A DNA stretch of 56,942 nucleotides, taken from assembly GCA_040508085.1 (NCBI GenBank), contig JBEVNO010000037.1, positions 1 to 56,942 on the forward strand, read 5' to 3'. Made by a program: the position numbers and the translations under genes. The notes beneath the pieces were generated by a model. It was not told the origin of the DNA, made no database searches, and saw only the letters and a list, made by a program, of their open reading frames with translations. Below are positions 15,204 to 24,385 of the stretch, in pieces. Numbering within the stretch: position 1 is the first letter of the stretch; every line of letters begins with the position of its first letter. This stretch comes from ZC4RG30 sp040508085. GTDB taxonomy: Bacteria; Pseudomonadota; Gammaproteobacteria; Steroidobacterales; Steroidobacteraceae.

Positions 15204-15488
15204 ATGTCCGCAACGCTCATTGGCTGGTTCAGTTCCCTCGTGTTGCTGCTCACACTGGGACGGCAGGTGTTCTCGCAGTGGCGCTCCCGCGAGGTAAAAG
15301 GGGTTTCGCGGTGGCTGTTCGTGGGACAGCTGGTGGCGTCGCTGGGCTTCTCGGTGTACAGCTGGATGCTGGACAACTGGGTTTTTCTGTTCACCAACCT
15401 GGCCTTGCTGCTGACGGCAGTGGCCGGCGAACTCATCTACCTGCGCAACAAGAAGCTCGGCCCGGGTGCTGGTGTTCATCCTGTCTGA
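15204..15488 (+). CDS. SemiSWEET/PQ-loop-like small membrane protein
   Basis: A 94-residue protein with three hydrophobic helices (IGWFSSLVLLLTLGRQVF, GVSRWLFVGQLVASLGFSVY and WVFLFTNLALLLTAVAGELI). The size and three-helix layout match SemiSWEET half-transporters, which dimerise to move sugars. The Q-V-F-x-Q-W segment followed by GVS lies where the PQ-loop is usually found, though a strict Pro-Gln is not seen. The ATG at 15204 follows an AAGAGG; a longer frame from 15162 adds a non-membrane, basic leader and is less likely. It is placed beside carbohydrate genes. Substrate unknown. Confidence 0.68.
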   Translation: MSATLIGWFSSLVLLLTLGRQVFSQWRSREVKGVSRWLFVGQLVASLGFSVYSWMLDNWVFLFTNLALLLTAVAGELIYLRNKKLGPGAGVHPV

Positions 15489-15580
15489 CAAGTGTTAGTC
15501 GCCCCAGCCGACAAGCCTGCTCGCTGTCGGGCATTAGCATCTTGACGTTGCTTCGGCCTCATCCCAAACACAGGTGCTCC

Positions 15581-15916
15581 ATGCCCGCTTCCGACGATTC
15601 CCACATCCAGTCTCTCGCCCACCAGATCTGGGAAGAGCAAGGCAAACCTCACGGCCGGCACGATGAGCACTGGCATGAAGCGGAACGTCGCCTGGCCGCA
15701 GCCAAGCCAGTCGAGGAAACCCCGGCGGGCAAGGCAGCCGGGCTTGAAGGGGATTCCGCCGGGACTGGCAGCCAGCAGGACGCGCCCGGCCGCCCGAAGA
15801 GCGCCAGCAACCGCGAGCAGACGCATGCCGGACAGTCTACGCAGACCGGCTCCGCCGAACTGGACGGCCAGAATGCACGGCCCGCCAAACAGCCCGCGCG
15901 CGCTGACCGTCGGTGA
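15581..15916 (+). CDS. DUF2934 small acidic-basic protein
   Basis: A 111-residue protein. Residues 7-45 form a DUF2934 unit: IQSLAHQIWEEQGKPHG then DEHWHEAERRL. The remaining tail is hydrophilic, rich in Ala, Gly, Gln and Pro, and probably disordered. DUF2934 proteins have no known biochemical role but often lie beside glycogen and trehalose genes, as here. The stop overlaps the GTG of glgX by 4 nt (GTGA), so the two are probably translationally coupled. It may be the first gene of the glgX-treZ operon. Confidence 0.8.
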   Translation: MPASDDSHIQSLAHQIWEEQGKPHGRHDEHWHEAERRLAAAKPVEETPAGKAAGLEGDSAGTGSQQDAPGRPKSASNREQTHAGQSTQTGSAELDGQNARPAKQPARADRR

Positions 15917-18030
15917 GCGCCCGCACCCGGGTTACTGAGGGCAGCGCTGAAGCGCTGGGTGCGCTGTGGAATGGCAGCGGCACGAATTTCACCGTCTTCT
16001 CCGTTGCCGCGACCAAGGTCGAACTGTGCCTGTTCGACTCCAGCGGCGAGCGGGAACTTGAACGGCTGGTGCTGCCGGAATACACCGACGGCTATTGGCA
16101 TGGCCTGGTCGACGGTGTCGGGCCCGGCTCGGTGTACGGGCTGCGCGTGCACGGTCCCTATGAGCCGCAGACTGGTCACCGTTTCAACCCCAACAAGCTG
16201 TTGCTCGACCCCTATGCCCGCGCCCACGTGGGGGAACTGCGCTGGGCACCCGAATGTTTCGGTTACACGCTGGGCGCCGAAGGTGACGACCTGACATACG
16301 ACGAACGGGACAGCGCACCCTTCGTTCCGAAATGCGTCGTGGTTGACCCGAACTTCGACTGGAAGGGCCGCCCGCGCACCCGGCGCGTACCCTGGGACCG
16401 GACCATCATCTACGAAACCCATGTACGGGGTTTCACCAAGCTGCACCCAAAGGTACCGCCCGCGCATCGCGGCACCTTCAAGGGCCTGGCGGCGGATGAC
16501 GTCATTGCGTACGTGAAGTCGCTGGGCGTCACCAGCATCGAGCTGCTTCCCGTCCACACCTTCGTCAATGACAGTCACCTGCTGGAGCGCGGGCTCACCA
16601 ACTACTGGGGTTACAACAGCATTGGCTTCTTCGCTCCGGATCCCCGCTACGCATCCGAGCCCGAACAGGCGCTGCGCGAGTTCAAGGAGATGGTGGCACG
16701 ACTGCACGATGCCGGCCTCGAGGTGATCCTTGACGTGGTGTACAACCACACCGCCGAGGGCAACGAGCGCGGGCCCACCCTGTCGTTCCGCGGCCTGGAC
16801 AACGCCACCTACTATCGCCTGCTGCCAGACAACAAGCGTTACTACATCAATGACACAGGCACCGGCAATACCCTGAACCTGTCGCATCCGCCGGTGATCC
16901 AGATGGTCATGGACAGCCTGCGTTACTGGGTCAACGAATTGCATGTGGATGGCTTCCGCTTCGATCTGGGCACCATCCTGGCGCGCGAACCGCATGGATT
17001 CGACAACCAGAGCGGCTTTCTCAAAGCCTGCAACCAGGATCCTGTCCTGCGCACGGTCAAATTGATTGCCGAGCCTTGGGACTGTGGCCCCGGCGGCTAC
17101 CAGGTGGGCGCGTTCCCACCCGGCTGGGCGGAATGGAACGACCGCTTCCGCGATGTGTCCCGGGACTTCTGGCGTGGTGAGGCCAGTGCGGCCGACCTGG
17201 CACCGCGCCTCAGCGGGTCGGGCGACATCTTCAACGAGCTGGGGCGCCGCCCCTCGTCCAGTGTCAACTTCGTCACCGCGCATGACGGCTTCACGTTGCA
17301 CGACCTGGTGGCTTACAACGGCAAGCACAATGATGCCAACGGCGAAGACAATCGCGACGGCACCGACGACAACCGGGCGTGGAACTGCGGAGTCGAGGGA
17401 GCCACCGACGATGCGGCTATCAACGCGCTGCGCGACAGGCAGCTGCGCAATCTGCTGGCGACCCTGCTGCTGTCACAGGGCACCCCGATGATCGTGGCCG
17501 GTGACGAGGCGCTGCGCACCCAGCAAGGCAACAACAATGCCTATTGCCAGGACAACGAGATCAGCTGGGTGAACTGGGATACGGACGAACGTGCCGGCAA
17601 GCTCACTGATTTCGTGCGGCAGCTCACCCAGCTGCGCAACCGCTATCCGATCCTGCGCCGCAACCGCTTCCTCACCGGGGCCTTCGATGAAGAACTGCAG
17701 GTCAGGGACCTGACCTGGATCAACGCCAACGGCGAACCCATGCGCGACGAGGACTGGGGTGATCAACGCATGCGCTGTTTCGGCATGCTGATCGATGGGC
17801 GGGCACGCCCCACCGGCGTGCCGCAGCGGGGCGTTGAAGCGACCATGCTGCTGATCCTGAACTCACACCACGACCTGGTGGAATTCACGTTGCCGGACCA
17901 GTCCGAGGGCCGCTGGCTGCTGCTGATCGATACCAATATGCCGGAGGTGCCTGAGAAGACGCCCTTCCCGGTCGGCTCGCGCTATGGCGTCACGGGACGC
18001 TCATTGCTGCTGTTTGTACTGGAGACGTGA
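15913..18030 (+). CDS. glgX: glycogen debranching enzyme (isoamylase type, GH13)
   Basis: A 705-residue debranching enzyme of the GlgX/TreX type that hydrolyses alpha-1,6 branches in glycogen to release linear maltodextrins. Order: N-terminal carbohydrate-binding beta domain (about 1-150; NGSGTNFTVFSVAATKVELC), then the GH13 barrel. Catalytic residues lie in VDGFRFDLGT (Asp351), IAEPWD (Glu387) and TAHDGFTLHD (Asp458). DVVYNHTAEG is the first conserved region. The GTG start overlaps the DUF2934 gene and its stop overlaps treZ by 4 nt. With treY and treZ nearby, it supplies maltodextrins for the TreY-TreZ trehalose pathway; simple glycogen turnover is the alternative. No glgP, glgA or glgB lies in this window. 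Confidence 0.95.
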   Translation: MSARTRVTEGSAEALGALWNGSGTNFTVFSVAATKVELCLFDSSGERELERLVLPEYTDGYWHGLVDGVGPGSVYGLRVHGPYEPQTGHRFNPNKLLLDPYARAHVGELRWAPECFGYTLGAEGDDLTYDERDSAPFVPKCVVVDPNFDWKGRPRTRRVPWDRTIIYETHVRGFTKLHPKVPPAHRGTFKGLAADDVIAYVKSLGVTSIELLPVHTFVNDSHLLERGLTNYWGYNSIGFFAPDPRYASEPEQALREFKEMVARLHDAGLEVILDVVYNHTAEGNERGPTLSFRGLDNATYYRLLPDNKRYYINDTGTGNTLNLSHPPVIQMVMDSLRYWVNELHVDGFRFDLGTILAREPHGFDNQSGFLKACNQDPVLRTVKLIAEPWDCGPGGYQVGAFPPGWAEWNDRFRDVSRDFWRGEASAADLAPRLSGSGDIFNELGRRPSSSVNFVTAHDGFTLHDLVAYNGKHNDANGEDNRDGTDDNRAWNCGVEGATDDAAINALRDRQLRNLLATLLLSQGTPMIVAGDEALRTQQGNNNAYCQDNEISWVNWDTDERAGKLTDFVRQLTQLRNRYPILRRNRFLTGAFDEELQVRDLTWINANGEPMRDEDWGDQRMRCFGMLIDGRARPTGVPQRGVEATMLLILNSHHDLVEFTLPDQSEGRWLLLIDTNMPEVPEKTPFPVGSRYGVTGRSLLLFVLET

Positions 18031-19820
18031 GCCCCTTCCGCGCCGCCTGGGGAAGCTGCCTGCTCGAGGATGGCCAGGTGCGCTTCCGGCTGTGGGCGCC
18101 ATCCCAGCAGCGGGTTTGCGTCAGGCTCTTCGACCCGGATGCGACATTGGAAATGGCCTGCACCGATGGTGGCTGGCATGAGCTGACCACGCGGCGTGCG
18201 GCAGCCGGTTCCACCTACGGATTCGTACTGCAGGACGGCAGCACGGTGGCAGACCCTGCGTCGGCGTTCCAGCCGGCCGGCGCCGCCGGCCGCAGCGAGG
18301 TGATCGATTTCGATCGCTACCAGTGGGCCAGCGCCGCGTGGCGGGGCCGCCCCTGGCAGCAGTGCGTGCTGTATGAGCTGCATGTGGGCGCATTCACGCC
18401 CGAGGGCACCTTCCGCGCCGCGATCGGCAAGCTGCCACATTTGGTGGCGCTGGGTATCACCGCAATCCAGCTGATGCCCGTTGCCGCCTTCGAAGGCGGA
18501 CACAACTGGGGTTATGACGGGGTGTCGCCGTATGCTCCGGATGCGAGCTACGGGCGGCCCGAGGATCTGCAGGCATTCATCGATGCAGCCCACGTTGCCG
18601 GGCTCATGGTGCTGCTGGACGTGGTGTACAACCACTTCGGACCAGAGGGCAATGCCATGCACCACTGCGCGCCCGAGTTCTTCACCGCACGCCACGCCAC
18701 CCCCTGGGGCGCCAGTTTCAGCTTCGAAGGCGAGACTGCCGTGCGGCAGTTCTTCATCGAGAATGCGCTGCACTGGCTCCAGCACTACCAGCTGGACGGC
18801 CTGCGGCTGGACGCCGTGCACGCCATCCTGGATGACACCCAGCCGCATGTCATCGACGAGCTGGCGACTGCGGTGCGGCAGCGCTTCACGCAGCGCGAAG
18901 TGCATCTAGTGCTCGAGAACGAACACAATGAATCGCACCGGCTCGCGCGTCGTGACGGCAAGCCAGTGCTGTTCACCGCGCAGTGGAATGATGACATCCA
19001 CCATGTGCTGCACACAGCGGCCACCGGGGAAGCCAGCGGCTACTACGCCGACTATGTGGGTGACCCGGGCAAGCTCGCGCGCGCGGTCGCCGAAGGCTTC
19101 TGCTACCAGGGCGAGTACATGAATTACCGCGGCGCCGCCCGCGGGGAGCCCAGTGGCAGTCTGCCGCCGGTGGCCTTCATCAGCTTCATCCAGAATCACG
19201 ATCAGGTCGGCAACCGCGCCTTCGGCGACCGGCTGGCTGCAACGGCCCCGCCAGATGCGCTGCGGGCCGTCGCTGCCCTTTACCTGCTCGCGCCACAGAT
19301 ACCCATGCTGTTCATGGGCGAGGAATGGGCCGCGGCGCAGCCCTTCCCTTTCTTCTGCGACTTCCATGGCGAGCTGGGAGAGGCTGTCACCAAGGGGCGG
19401 CGTGACGAGTTCGCTCGCTTCCCGGAATTCAGCGACCCGGCCCAGCGGGAGCGCATCCCGGATCCGACTGGCGCTGCCACCTTCGCCTCGGCCAAATTGC
19501 GCTGGGACGACCTCGCCAAGCCGCCCCATCACGCGATGCTTGCCTGGTACTCGGCGATCCTGTCGGTGCGCCGCCAACACATCGTGCCGCTGCTTTCCGG
19601 CATCGTCCATGGTGGCGAGCATCAGGTACTGCCTTCGGGCGCCATCCAGGTGCGCTGGCGCGCGGATCGCCAGGGCTGGTTGCTGCTGCACGCGAATCTC
19701 CAGGCGGCGCCTGCGCTGGTCGGCCCGGCTCCGGCGGGGCAAGTGCTGTGGCAGGAGGGGCAGTGGTCGGAACAAACGCTGCAGGCCTGGAGCCTCACAT
19801 GGATGCGGGTTGATTCATGA
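18027..19820 (+). CDS. treZ: malto-oligosyltrehalose trehalohydrolase
   Basis: A 597-residue GH13 enzyme that releases trehalose from maltooligosyl-trehalose made by TreY. The N-terminal beta domain (RFRLWAPSQQRVCVRLF) is followed by the barrel with DVVYNHFGPEGN, catalytic Asp262 in GLRLDAVHAI, Glu297 in LVLENEHNE and Asp392 in FIQNHDQVGNRAFGDRL. FMGEEWAAAQPFPFFCDF is a TreZ signature. It begins with GTG 4 nt inside glgX and its end overlaps the flavin oxidoreductase gene by 4 nt. Coupling with glgX and the convergent treY gives a complete glycogen-to-trehalose route. Confidence 0.95.
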   Translation: MSPFRAAWGSCLLEDGQVRFRLWAPSQQRVCVRLFDPDATLEMACTDGGWHELTTRRAAAGSTYGFVLQDGSTVADPASAFQPAGAAGRSEVIDFDRYQWASAAWRGRPWQQCVLYELHVGAFTPEGTFRAAIGKLPHLVALGITAIQLMPVAAFEGGHNWGYDGVSPYAPDASYGRPEDLQAFIDAAHVAGLMVLLDVVYNHFGPEGNAMHHCAPEFFTARHATPWGASFSFEGETAVRQFFIENALHWLQHYQLDGLRLDAVHAILDDTQPHVIDELATAVRQRFTQREVHLVLENEHNESHRLARRDGKPVLFTAQWNDDIHHVLHTAATGEASGYYADYVGDPGKLARAVAEGFCYQGEYMNYRGAARGEPSGSLPPVAFISFIQNHDQVGNRAFGDRLAATAPPDALRAVAALYLLAPQIPMLFMGEEWAAAQPFPFFCDFHGELGEAVTKGRRDEFARFPEFSDPAQRERIPDPTGAATFASAKLRWDDLAKPPHHAMLAWYSAILSVRRQHIVPLLSGIVHGGEHQVLPSGAIQVRWRADRQGWLLLHANLQAAPALVGPAPAGQVLWQEGQWSEQTLQAWSLTWMRVDS

Positions 19821-20776
19821 GCAGCGCCGTTTCATCTTTCGATGTGGTCATCGTTGGCGCGGGGCCGGCCGGTCTCAGCGCCGCACTGATCCTCGGTCGC
19901 TGCCGCCGGAAGGTGCTGATCTGCGATCGGGGCACGCCCCGAAGCTGGGCTTCCAAGGCCATGCACGGCTTCCTGACCCGCGATGGCATCCCGCCCGCGG
20001 AGTTCGCCGCGCTGGCACGGGCCGAACTGGGTCGGTACCCCAGCGTGCACTTCGAAGCGCATGAGGTGCGGCAGGCCCGACCCGTGGCTGCGGGCTTCGA
20101 AGTTATCGTCGGCGAACGCACGGTGCAGGCCCGCAAGCTGCTCATTGCCACGGGCCTGGCAGATGAGCTGCCCGCGATCGAAGGGCTCGACGCCCTGTTC
20201 GGTACCAGTGTTTTCCAGTGTCCCTACTGTGATGGGTGGGAAGTACGCGATCAGCCGGTGGCAGCCTACGGAAAGCGGGGCCGTGGTTTGCAGATGGCGC
20301 GCGCACTGACTGCGTGGACACGCGACGTGGTGCTGTGCACAGACGGGCCCTGCGGGTATTCCCCCGCCGATCTGCAGCACCTGGAGCGCAACGGCATCCG
20401 GCTGCTGCAGCAGCGCATCCAGCGCCTGGAGGGCACGGACGGCATGCTACAGAACATCGTTTTCCGGGACGGCACTGTCCTGCCGCGCAGTGCGCTGTTT
20501 TTCGACACGCCATCGCATGGCCAGTCGGACCTGACAGCCCAGCTGGGTTGCCGCTTCAATCGCAATGGCGGCGTGCTGTGCGGACAATACGAGGCCACCA
20601 GCGTCGCGGGTGTATATGTCGCCGGCAACATCATCCGCAATGTGCAGCTTTCCATCGTGGCGGCAGCCGAAGGCGCCAACGCTGCCTTCGGCATCAATCG
20701 GGCCCTGACGCGCGAGGATTTCGAGGGCAGGGCCACGGGTGCGCGGGTGGTGGAACACACCGGGCCTGCATCATGA
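19817..20776 (+). CDS. thioredoxin-reductase-like FAD oxidoreductase with CPYC motif
   Basis: A 319-residue flavoprotein. FAD binding is shown by DVVIVGAGPAGLSAALILGR at the N-terminus and VYVAGNIIRNVQLSIVAAAEG near the end. The redox pair is FQCPYCDGWEVRD (Cys135 and Cys138), in the position of CATC in thioredoxin reductase. The second nucleotide-binding motif is degenerate (YGKRGRGLQMARAL), so NADPH specificity is uncertain. The length is normal. It starts 4 nt inside treZ, so it is co-translated with the trehalose genes. Its 3' end overlaps convergent treY by 6 nt. Its partner protein is unknown. Similar proteins act in disulphide formation or reduction. Confidence 0.82.
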   Translation: MSSAVSSFDVVIVGAGPAGLSAALILGRCRRKVLICDRGTPRSWASKAMHGFLTRDGIPPAEFAALARAELGRYPSVHFEAHEVRQARPVAAGFEVIVGERTVQARKLLIATGLADELPAIEGLDALFGTSVFQCPYCDGWEVRDQPVAAYGKRGRGLQMARALTAWTRDVVLCTDGPCGYSPADLQHLERNGIRLLQQRIQRLEGTDGMLQNIVFRDGTVLPRSALFFDTPSHGQSDLTAQLGCRFNRNGGVLCGQYEATSVAGVYVAGNIIRNVQLSIVAAAEGANAAFGINRALTREDFEGRATGARVVEHTGPAS

Positions 20777-23668
20777 AGGGCCCGGTCCCTCCCACCTGAG
20801 CACGCTGAGCGGCAGCGCAGCGAACTGGTCGCACACTTCCAGATAACGCGGCACCCCGCATTCTGCCGGCACGTTGACCCGGCGCTCGGTCAGCACATCG
20901 ACATACGTGCCCGGCGGCAAATCCGCGGGCAGCTCCACGCGCGTATCGCCCCAGGTGGCCCGACCAAGCGGTGGCTCGATGCGGCCAGCGCACAGCGTCG
21001 CGGTCCACCGCGAGACCAGCACCAGTACACTGCCCTGCGGACCGGAACGGCTGTATCCCAGCGCATGTTCCGCGCGCTCGCCAGTGGCAGGCAGCGGCGC
21101 ATACCTTCCAGACAGAAAAGTCTCCGGTTGCAGGCGCCGCAGCGCCAGCAGGCGGGCAGTGACGAACATCTTGATGCTGCCGTCCGCCCACTGGTCGAGC
21201 AGCTCCCCGGCGATGCGCGTGGGTGCTGCGGCCGCCCGGGCATTGATGTGCTCCAGACGGCTGGCATTCGCGGCCAGATCCACGATGCCGCGATTGTCCG
21301 GATCCACCAGCACCAGGCGCGGCAGTTCATTGCCCTGGTAGATATCGGGAATACCCGGAGCCGTGAGCTTGATGGCGGTGGCCGCCAGCGCATTGAGCAT
21401 GCCGAAGTACGCCACCGGTTCGAGCAAGGGGGCGAAGTAGCTGGCGAAGCCGGTATCGCCGGCACTGGGAACCAGCACCTGCGCATATCTGCCCAGCAGA
21501 TTCTCGTACTCCGCGTCCGGGTCGAGCCAGGAGGTGATGTCCTTGGCCTCGCGCGCAGCTTTCACTGCATACTCGGCCAGGCGCGACGACAACTGCTCCT
21601 GGTCCCGCGGCAACTGTGCACCAGGCCAGACGCCCAGAGCCGTCTGCAGCAGCAGATATTCCAGCTCGGGCGCGGGCAGCGTCGCGGCCCGGCCGCGGCG
21701 CTTCAGGCGCCGCCATCTGCCGAGGCACTGTCGCCATGGCTCGACCATTTCGCCGAGCACGCAGAGGCGATAGCGCACATCTTCGCCACGTTTGGAATCA
21801 TGCGTCGAGGTGGCCAACAACGTGCGCGGAAAGGCGCTGCCGCGTTGGGCATTGGCCTTGTGCAGCCGTTCCGTTGACACCCCCCTGCACTGCGGATCGC
21901 CGCCCACCTCGTTCATGGGTAGCAGCGCCGTATAACGATAGAAGCTCGTGTCCTCGACGCCCTTGGCCATCACCGGGCCGGTGACCTGCTGGATGCGCGA
22001 ACGGAAATCCCGCGCCGCAGCCTGCAACGCAGCGGTGCCGCCTGATTCGCCCAGCAAGACGGAGCCGAGAAACTCCAGCGTGCGGCGAAGCGTCTGGCGG
22101 CGGCCGGAGGCAGCGCCCAGCGCCCGCCGGATCAACCCGGCGTCGTGGTCGCTCACTTGCGCGGAGGTAGCGTAGGTGCGGTAGACCGGGAAGCAGGCGA
22201 TGTATTCGGCGATGGCCTGGCGCAGATCGAACAACGTGAAATCGGTGGTGCTGTGGCTCATCTGGGCAATACGGTCGAGGCGGATCGCCAGCATGCTGAT
22301 TTCCGAAGCCAGAGAGGTCTGCATCACCCGCTTCTTGCTGGCGTACACGATCTCGCCGTACCCAGGGCCCGGGCCGACGAAGCGGCCATGAATGCGCTCC
22401 AGCTCCTGCGACGCCGCGGCATTCATCAGCCAGCCGGTGACCAGGGCGCCAAATTCGTAACCCGTCGTGCCATCCACCGGCCAGTCTTCCGGCAGCTGTT
22501 CGGACTGCTCGAGAATCTTCTCCACCACGATATAGGGACGTTTACCGTCCGGGTCTTCACCCAGCAATTCCTCCAGCTGCTGCAGGTACTGCGCGGGCGC
22601 GTACAGGCCATCGGCGTGATCGACCCGCACTCCCTGGATGCTGCCCTCCCGCCACAGTTCCAGCAGCAGGCCGTGCGCATGGCGGAACACCGCGGGGTTC
22701 TCCATGCGCAGCGCCGCAAGTTCATTCACGTCAAAAAAACGCCGGTAGTTGATCTCCTCTCCGGCGATGCGCCAGTACGCCAGCCGATAGGCCTGCGCTT
22801 CCAGCACGCGCGCCAGCAACAGCACTCCTTCGCTGTCGCTGGCCTCGTTCACCAGCTGGACGCGCGCGTGTACATAGGCGGCGACCGAGGGATACTGCGA
22901 ACACAGCTGCGCCAAGCGCCGCTTGCAGGTTTCCTGCTCCTGGCTGCGACGGGAGGTCATTTCGGGCGACGACACCTGCGTGCCCGGCAGGGCCGCGAAT
23001 GAATGTATCAACGCTTCCAGTGCCTCGCCCGCGGCCGCTTCGCCGGCAAATGGAGGCCCCACTTGATTCCCCAGGATGAATGCTGTGCTGCGTGGGTCCA
23101 GCGGCAGCTCATGCTCCGCATAGCGCACCCGGAAGCTGCCGGCGGCACTATCGAACACGATGGACAGCTCACGCGCCTCCAGCACCTCACCCAGCGGACT
23201 GCCGAGGAAGGGCACCAGCAGCCGGTTTTTCATCGCAGCGCGCGCCGGCGTCCAGTCTATGTCGAAGTAATCGGCATAGCGGGATGCGGGCCCGTTCTCG
23301 AGCACGTCCATCCACCACAAGTTGTCCGGGGACATCACCGCCATGTGATTGGGGACAATGTCGAGCACCAGCCCCATACCCCGATTCCTGCAGGCCGCGG
23401 CCAGGGAGCGGAACGCCTCGCGGGTGCCGAGCTCGGGATTCAGGCTGGTGTGATCCGTGACGTCGTAGCCGTGCTGGCTGCCGGGACGGCTGCGGAACAC
23501 CGGCGACAGGTACAGGTGGCTGATCCCCAGCGCATCCAGATAGGGAACCGCCTGTTCCAGCTCGGTGAAGCCAAAGCCCTGCACCAGCTGCACCCGGTAG
23601 GTGGCGCGCGGCGCATGTCTCAACGTGGCGCCGGACGCGCGCTGTGGGGTATCTGAAATATGTGTCAT
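20771..23668 (-). CDS. treY: malto-oligosyltrehalose synthase
   Basis: A 965-residue GH13 enzyme that converts the reducing-end glucose of a maltodextrin from alpha-1,4 to the alpha,alpha-1,1 trehalose bond. The N-terminal barrel begins ATYRVQLVQGFGFTEL, continues SRPGSQHGYDVTDH and has the catalytic Asp350 in GVRVDHADGLYAP. A Glu lies in YIVVEKILEQSEQLP, and TSTHDSKRGEDVR is the conserved fourth region. Length is on the long side but normal for the family. It lies on the strand opposite glgX-treZ, convergent with it. Its divergent upstream region faces the PilZ-like gene. Confidence 0.95.
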   Translation of the reverse strand: MTHISDTPQRASGATLRHAPRATYRVQLVQGFGFTELEQAVPYLDALGISHLYLSPVFRSRPGSQHGYDVTDHTSLNPELGTREAFRSLAAACRNRGMGLVLDIVPNHMAVMSPDNLWWMDVLENGPASRYADYFDIDWTPARAAMKNRLLVPFLGSPLGEVLEARELSIVFDSAAGSFRVRYAEHELPLDPRSTAFILGNQVGPPFAGEAAAGEALEALIHSFAALPGTQVSSPEMTSRRSQEQETCKRRLAQLCSQYPSVAAYVHARVQLVNEASDSEGVLLLARVLEAQAYRLAYWRIAGEEINYRRFFDVNELAALRMENPAVFRHAHGLLLELWREGSIQGVRVDHADGLYAPAQYLQQLEELLGEDPDGKRPYIVVEKILEQSEQLPEDWPVDGTTGYEFGALVTGWLMNAAASQELERIHGRFVGPGPGYGEIVYASKKRVMQTSLASEISMLAIRLDRIAQMSHSTTDFTLFDLRQAIAEYIACFPVYRTYATSAQVSDHDAGLIRRALGAASGRRQTLRRTLEFLGSVLLGESGGTAALQAAARDFRSRIQQVTGPVMAKGVEDTSFYRYTALLPMNEVGGDPQCRGVSTERLHKANAQRGSAFPRTLLATSTHDSKRGEDVRYRLCVLGEMVEPWRQCLGRWRRLKRRGRAATLPAPELEYLLLQTALGVWPGAQLPRDQEQLSSRLAEYAVKAAREAKDITSWLDPDAEYENLLGRYAQVLVPSAGDTGFASYFAPLLEPVAYFGMLNALAATAIKLTAPGIPDIYQGNELPRLVLVDPDNRGIVDLAANASRLEHINARAAAAPTRIAGELLDQWADGSIKMFVTARLLALRRLQPETFLSGRYAPLPATGERAEHALGYSRSGPQGSVLVLVSRWTATLCAGRIEPPLGRATWGDTRVELPADLPPGTYVDVLTERRVNVPAECGVPRYLEVCDQFAALPLSVLRWEGPGPS

Positions 23669-23925
23669 GACGGGGCGACCATAGGGTGCGCATGCTGTTT
23701 CGCACAGCGGCCAAAACGATCGCCCATCGTGGGATACCGCTGACCCGGCATCCTTTCTCCTGTTGGCGACGTTTGTGAACAGATTGGCGCTTCTGGAAAA
23801 AGGGTGCGGCGTCCTACGCCAAAACTTGCGTGTCCTACATCATCAACAGGAATCGGCCTACAGCAGCGCGCCAACACGCCTCATAACGTCGGTTCAAATA
23901 TGCAGTGTGTTATCAGGCGGATCCA
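23669..23925. promoter_or_regulatory. divergent treY/PilZ intergenic region with GTCCTAC direct repeat
   Basis: A 257-nt gap between the treY start (minus) and the PilZ-like gene (plus). GTCCTAC occurs twice, at 23811-23817 and 23832-23838, exactly 21 bp apart, two helical turns, both preceded by GCG or GTG context. This may be a tandem operator, but the binding protein is unknown. No gene was recognised in this gap. Confidence 0.35.
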
Positions 23926-24324
23926 ATGAGCGCAAGCACTCAAGCCATGGAGCACCGGTGGGGGAACCGCATGGAACTGCATGCGCCCGCTGTGTTGCAG
24001 ACACCCACCGGCTCCATCGCCCATGCTCGTGTGCGCAACGCCAGCATCAGCGGCGCGTTTGTGGAAACACTGCTGCAACTGCCCCTGCTGTCGCGGGTCC
24101 AGCTCAGACCTGACTGCGAAACCGGCGAATGGCTTGAGGCCTGTGTGGTGCGGGTCGAATCGGACGGGGCCGCGCTGGAATGGCTGGATCCGCCGTTGCA
24201 GGCGGTATCAGCACTGCTCGCATTGCGCGGCGCCCCGCCAGCGCGGGCGCCAGCGCCGGTTGCAGGCGCCGTGATCGCGCCCCATTTCCGCAGTTGGGTC
24301 GGCGGAGCCGCCCGGCGCGACTGA
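23926..24324 (+). CDS. PilZ-like domain protein
   Basis: A 132-residue soluble protein. The N-terminal HRWGNRMELHAPAVLQ gives the paired arginine context of PilZ domains (R-x-x-x-R), and NASISGAFVET fits the [N/D]-x-S-x-x-G part. The remaining beta-strands end near WLDPP, then a Pro-Ala tail. It therefore may bind cyclic di-GMP, but the first arginine is followed by W-G-N-R, so the spacing is slightly unusual and binding is not assured. The ATG at 23926 follows AGGCGG. It is divergent from treY and lies 10 kb from the polysaccharide synthase, which itself lacks a PilZ domain. Confidence 0.68.
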   Translation: MSASTQAMEHRWGNRMELHAPAVLQTPTGSIAHARVRNASISGAFVETLLQLPLLSRVQLRPDCETGEWLEACVVRVESDGAALEWLDPPLQAVSALLALRGAPPARAPAPVAGAVIAPHFRSWVGGAARRD

Positions 24325-24385
24325 CCCCGGCGCACGGCCCCGCTGCCCAGGCCCCACCGTGCTCCCGCGGTGGTAGCCTCACGCG

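Noticed and set aside
15507..15531. Possible terminator after the SemiSWEET-like gene
   Set aside because: Arms of only about 6 bp with an 11-nt loop and no T run; too weak to list.
24354..24373. Short inverted repeat before the bestrophin-like gene
   Set aside because: A 6-bp GC arm with 8-nt loop is expected by chance in this composition.
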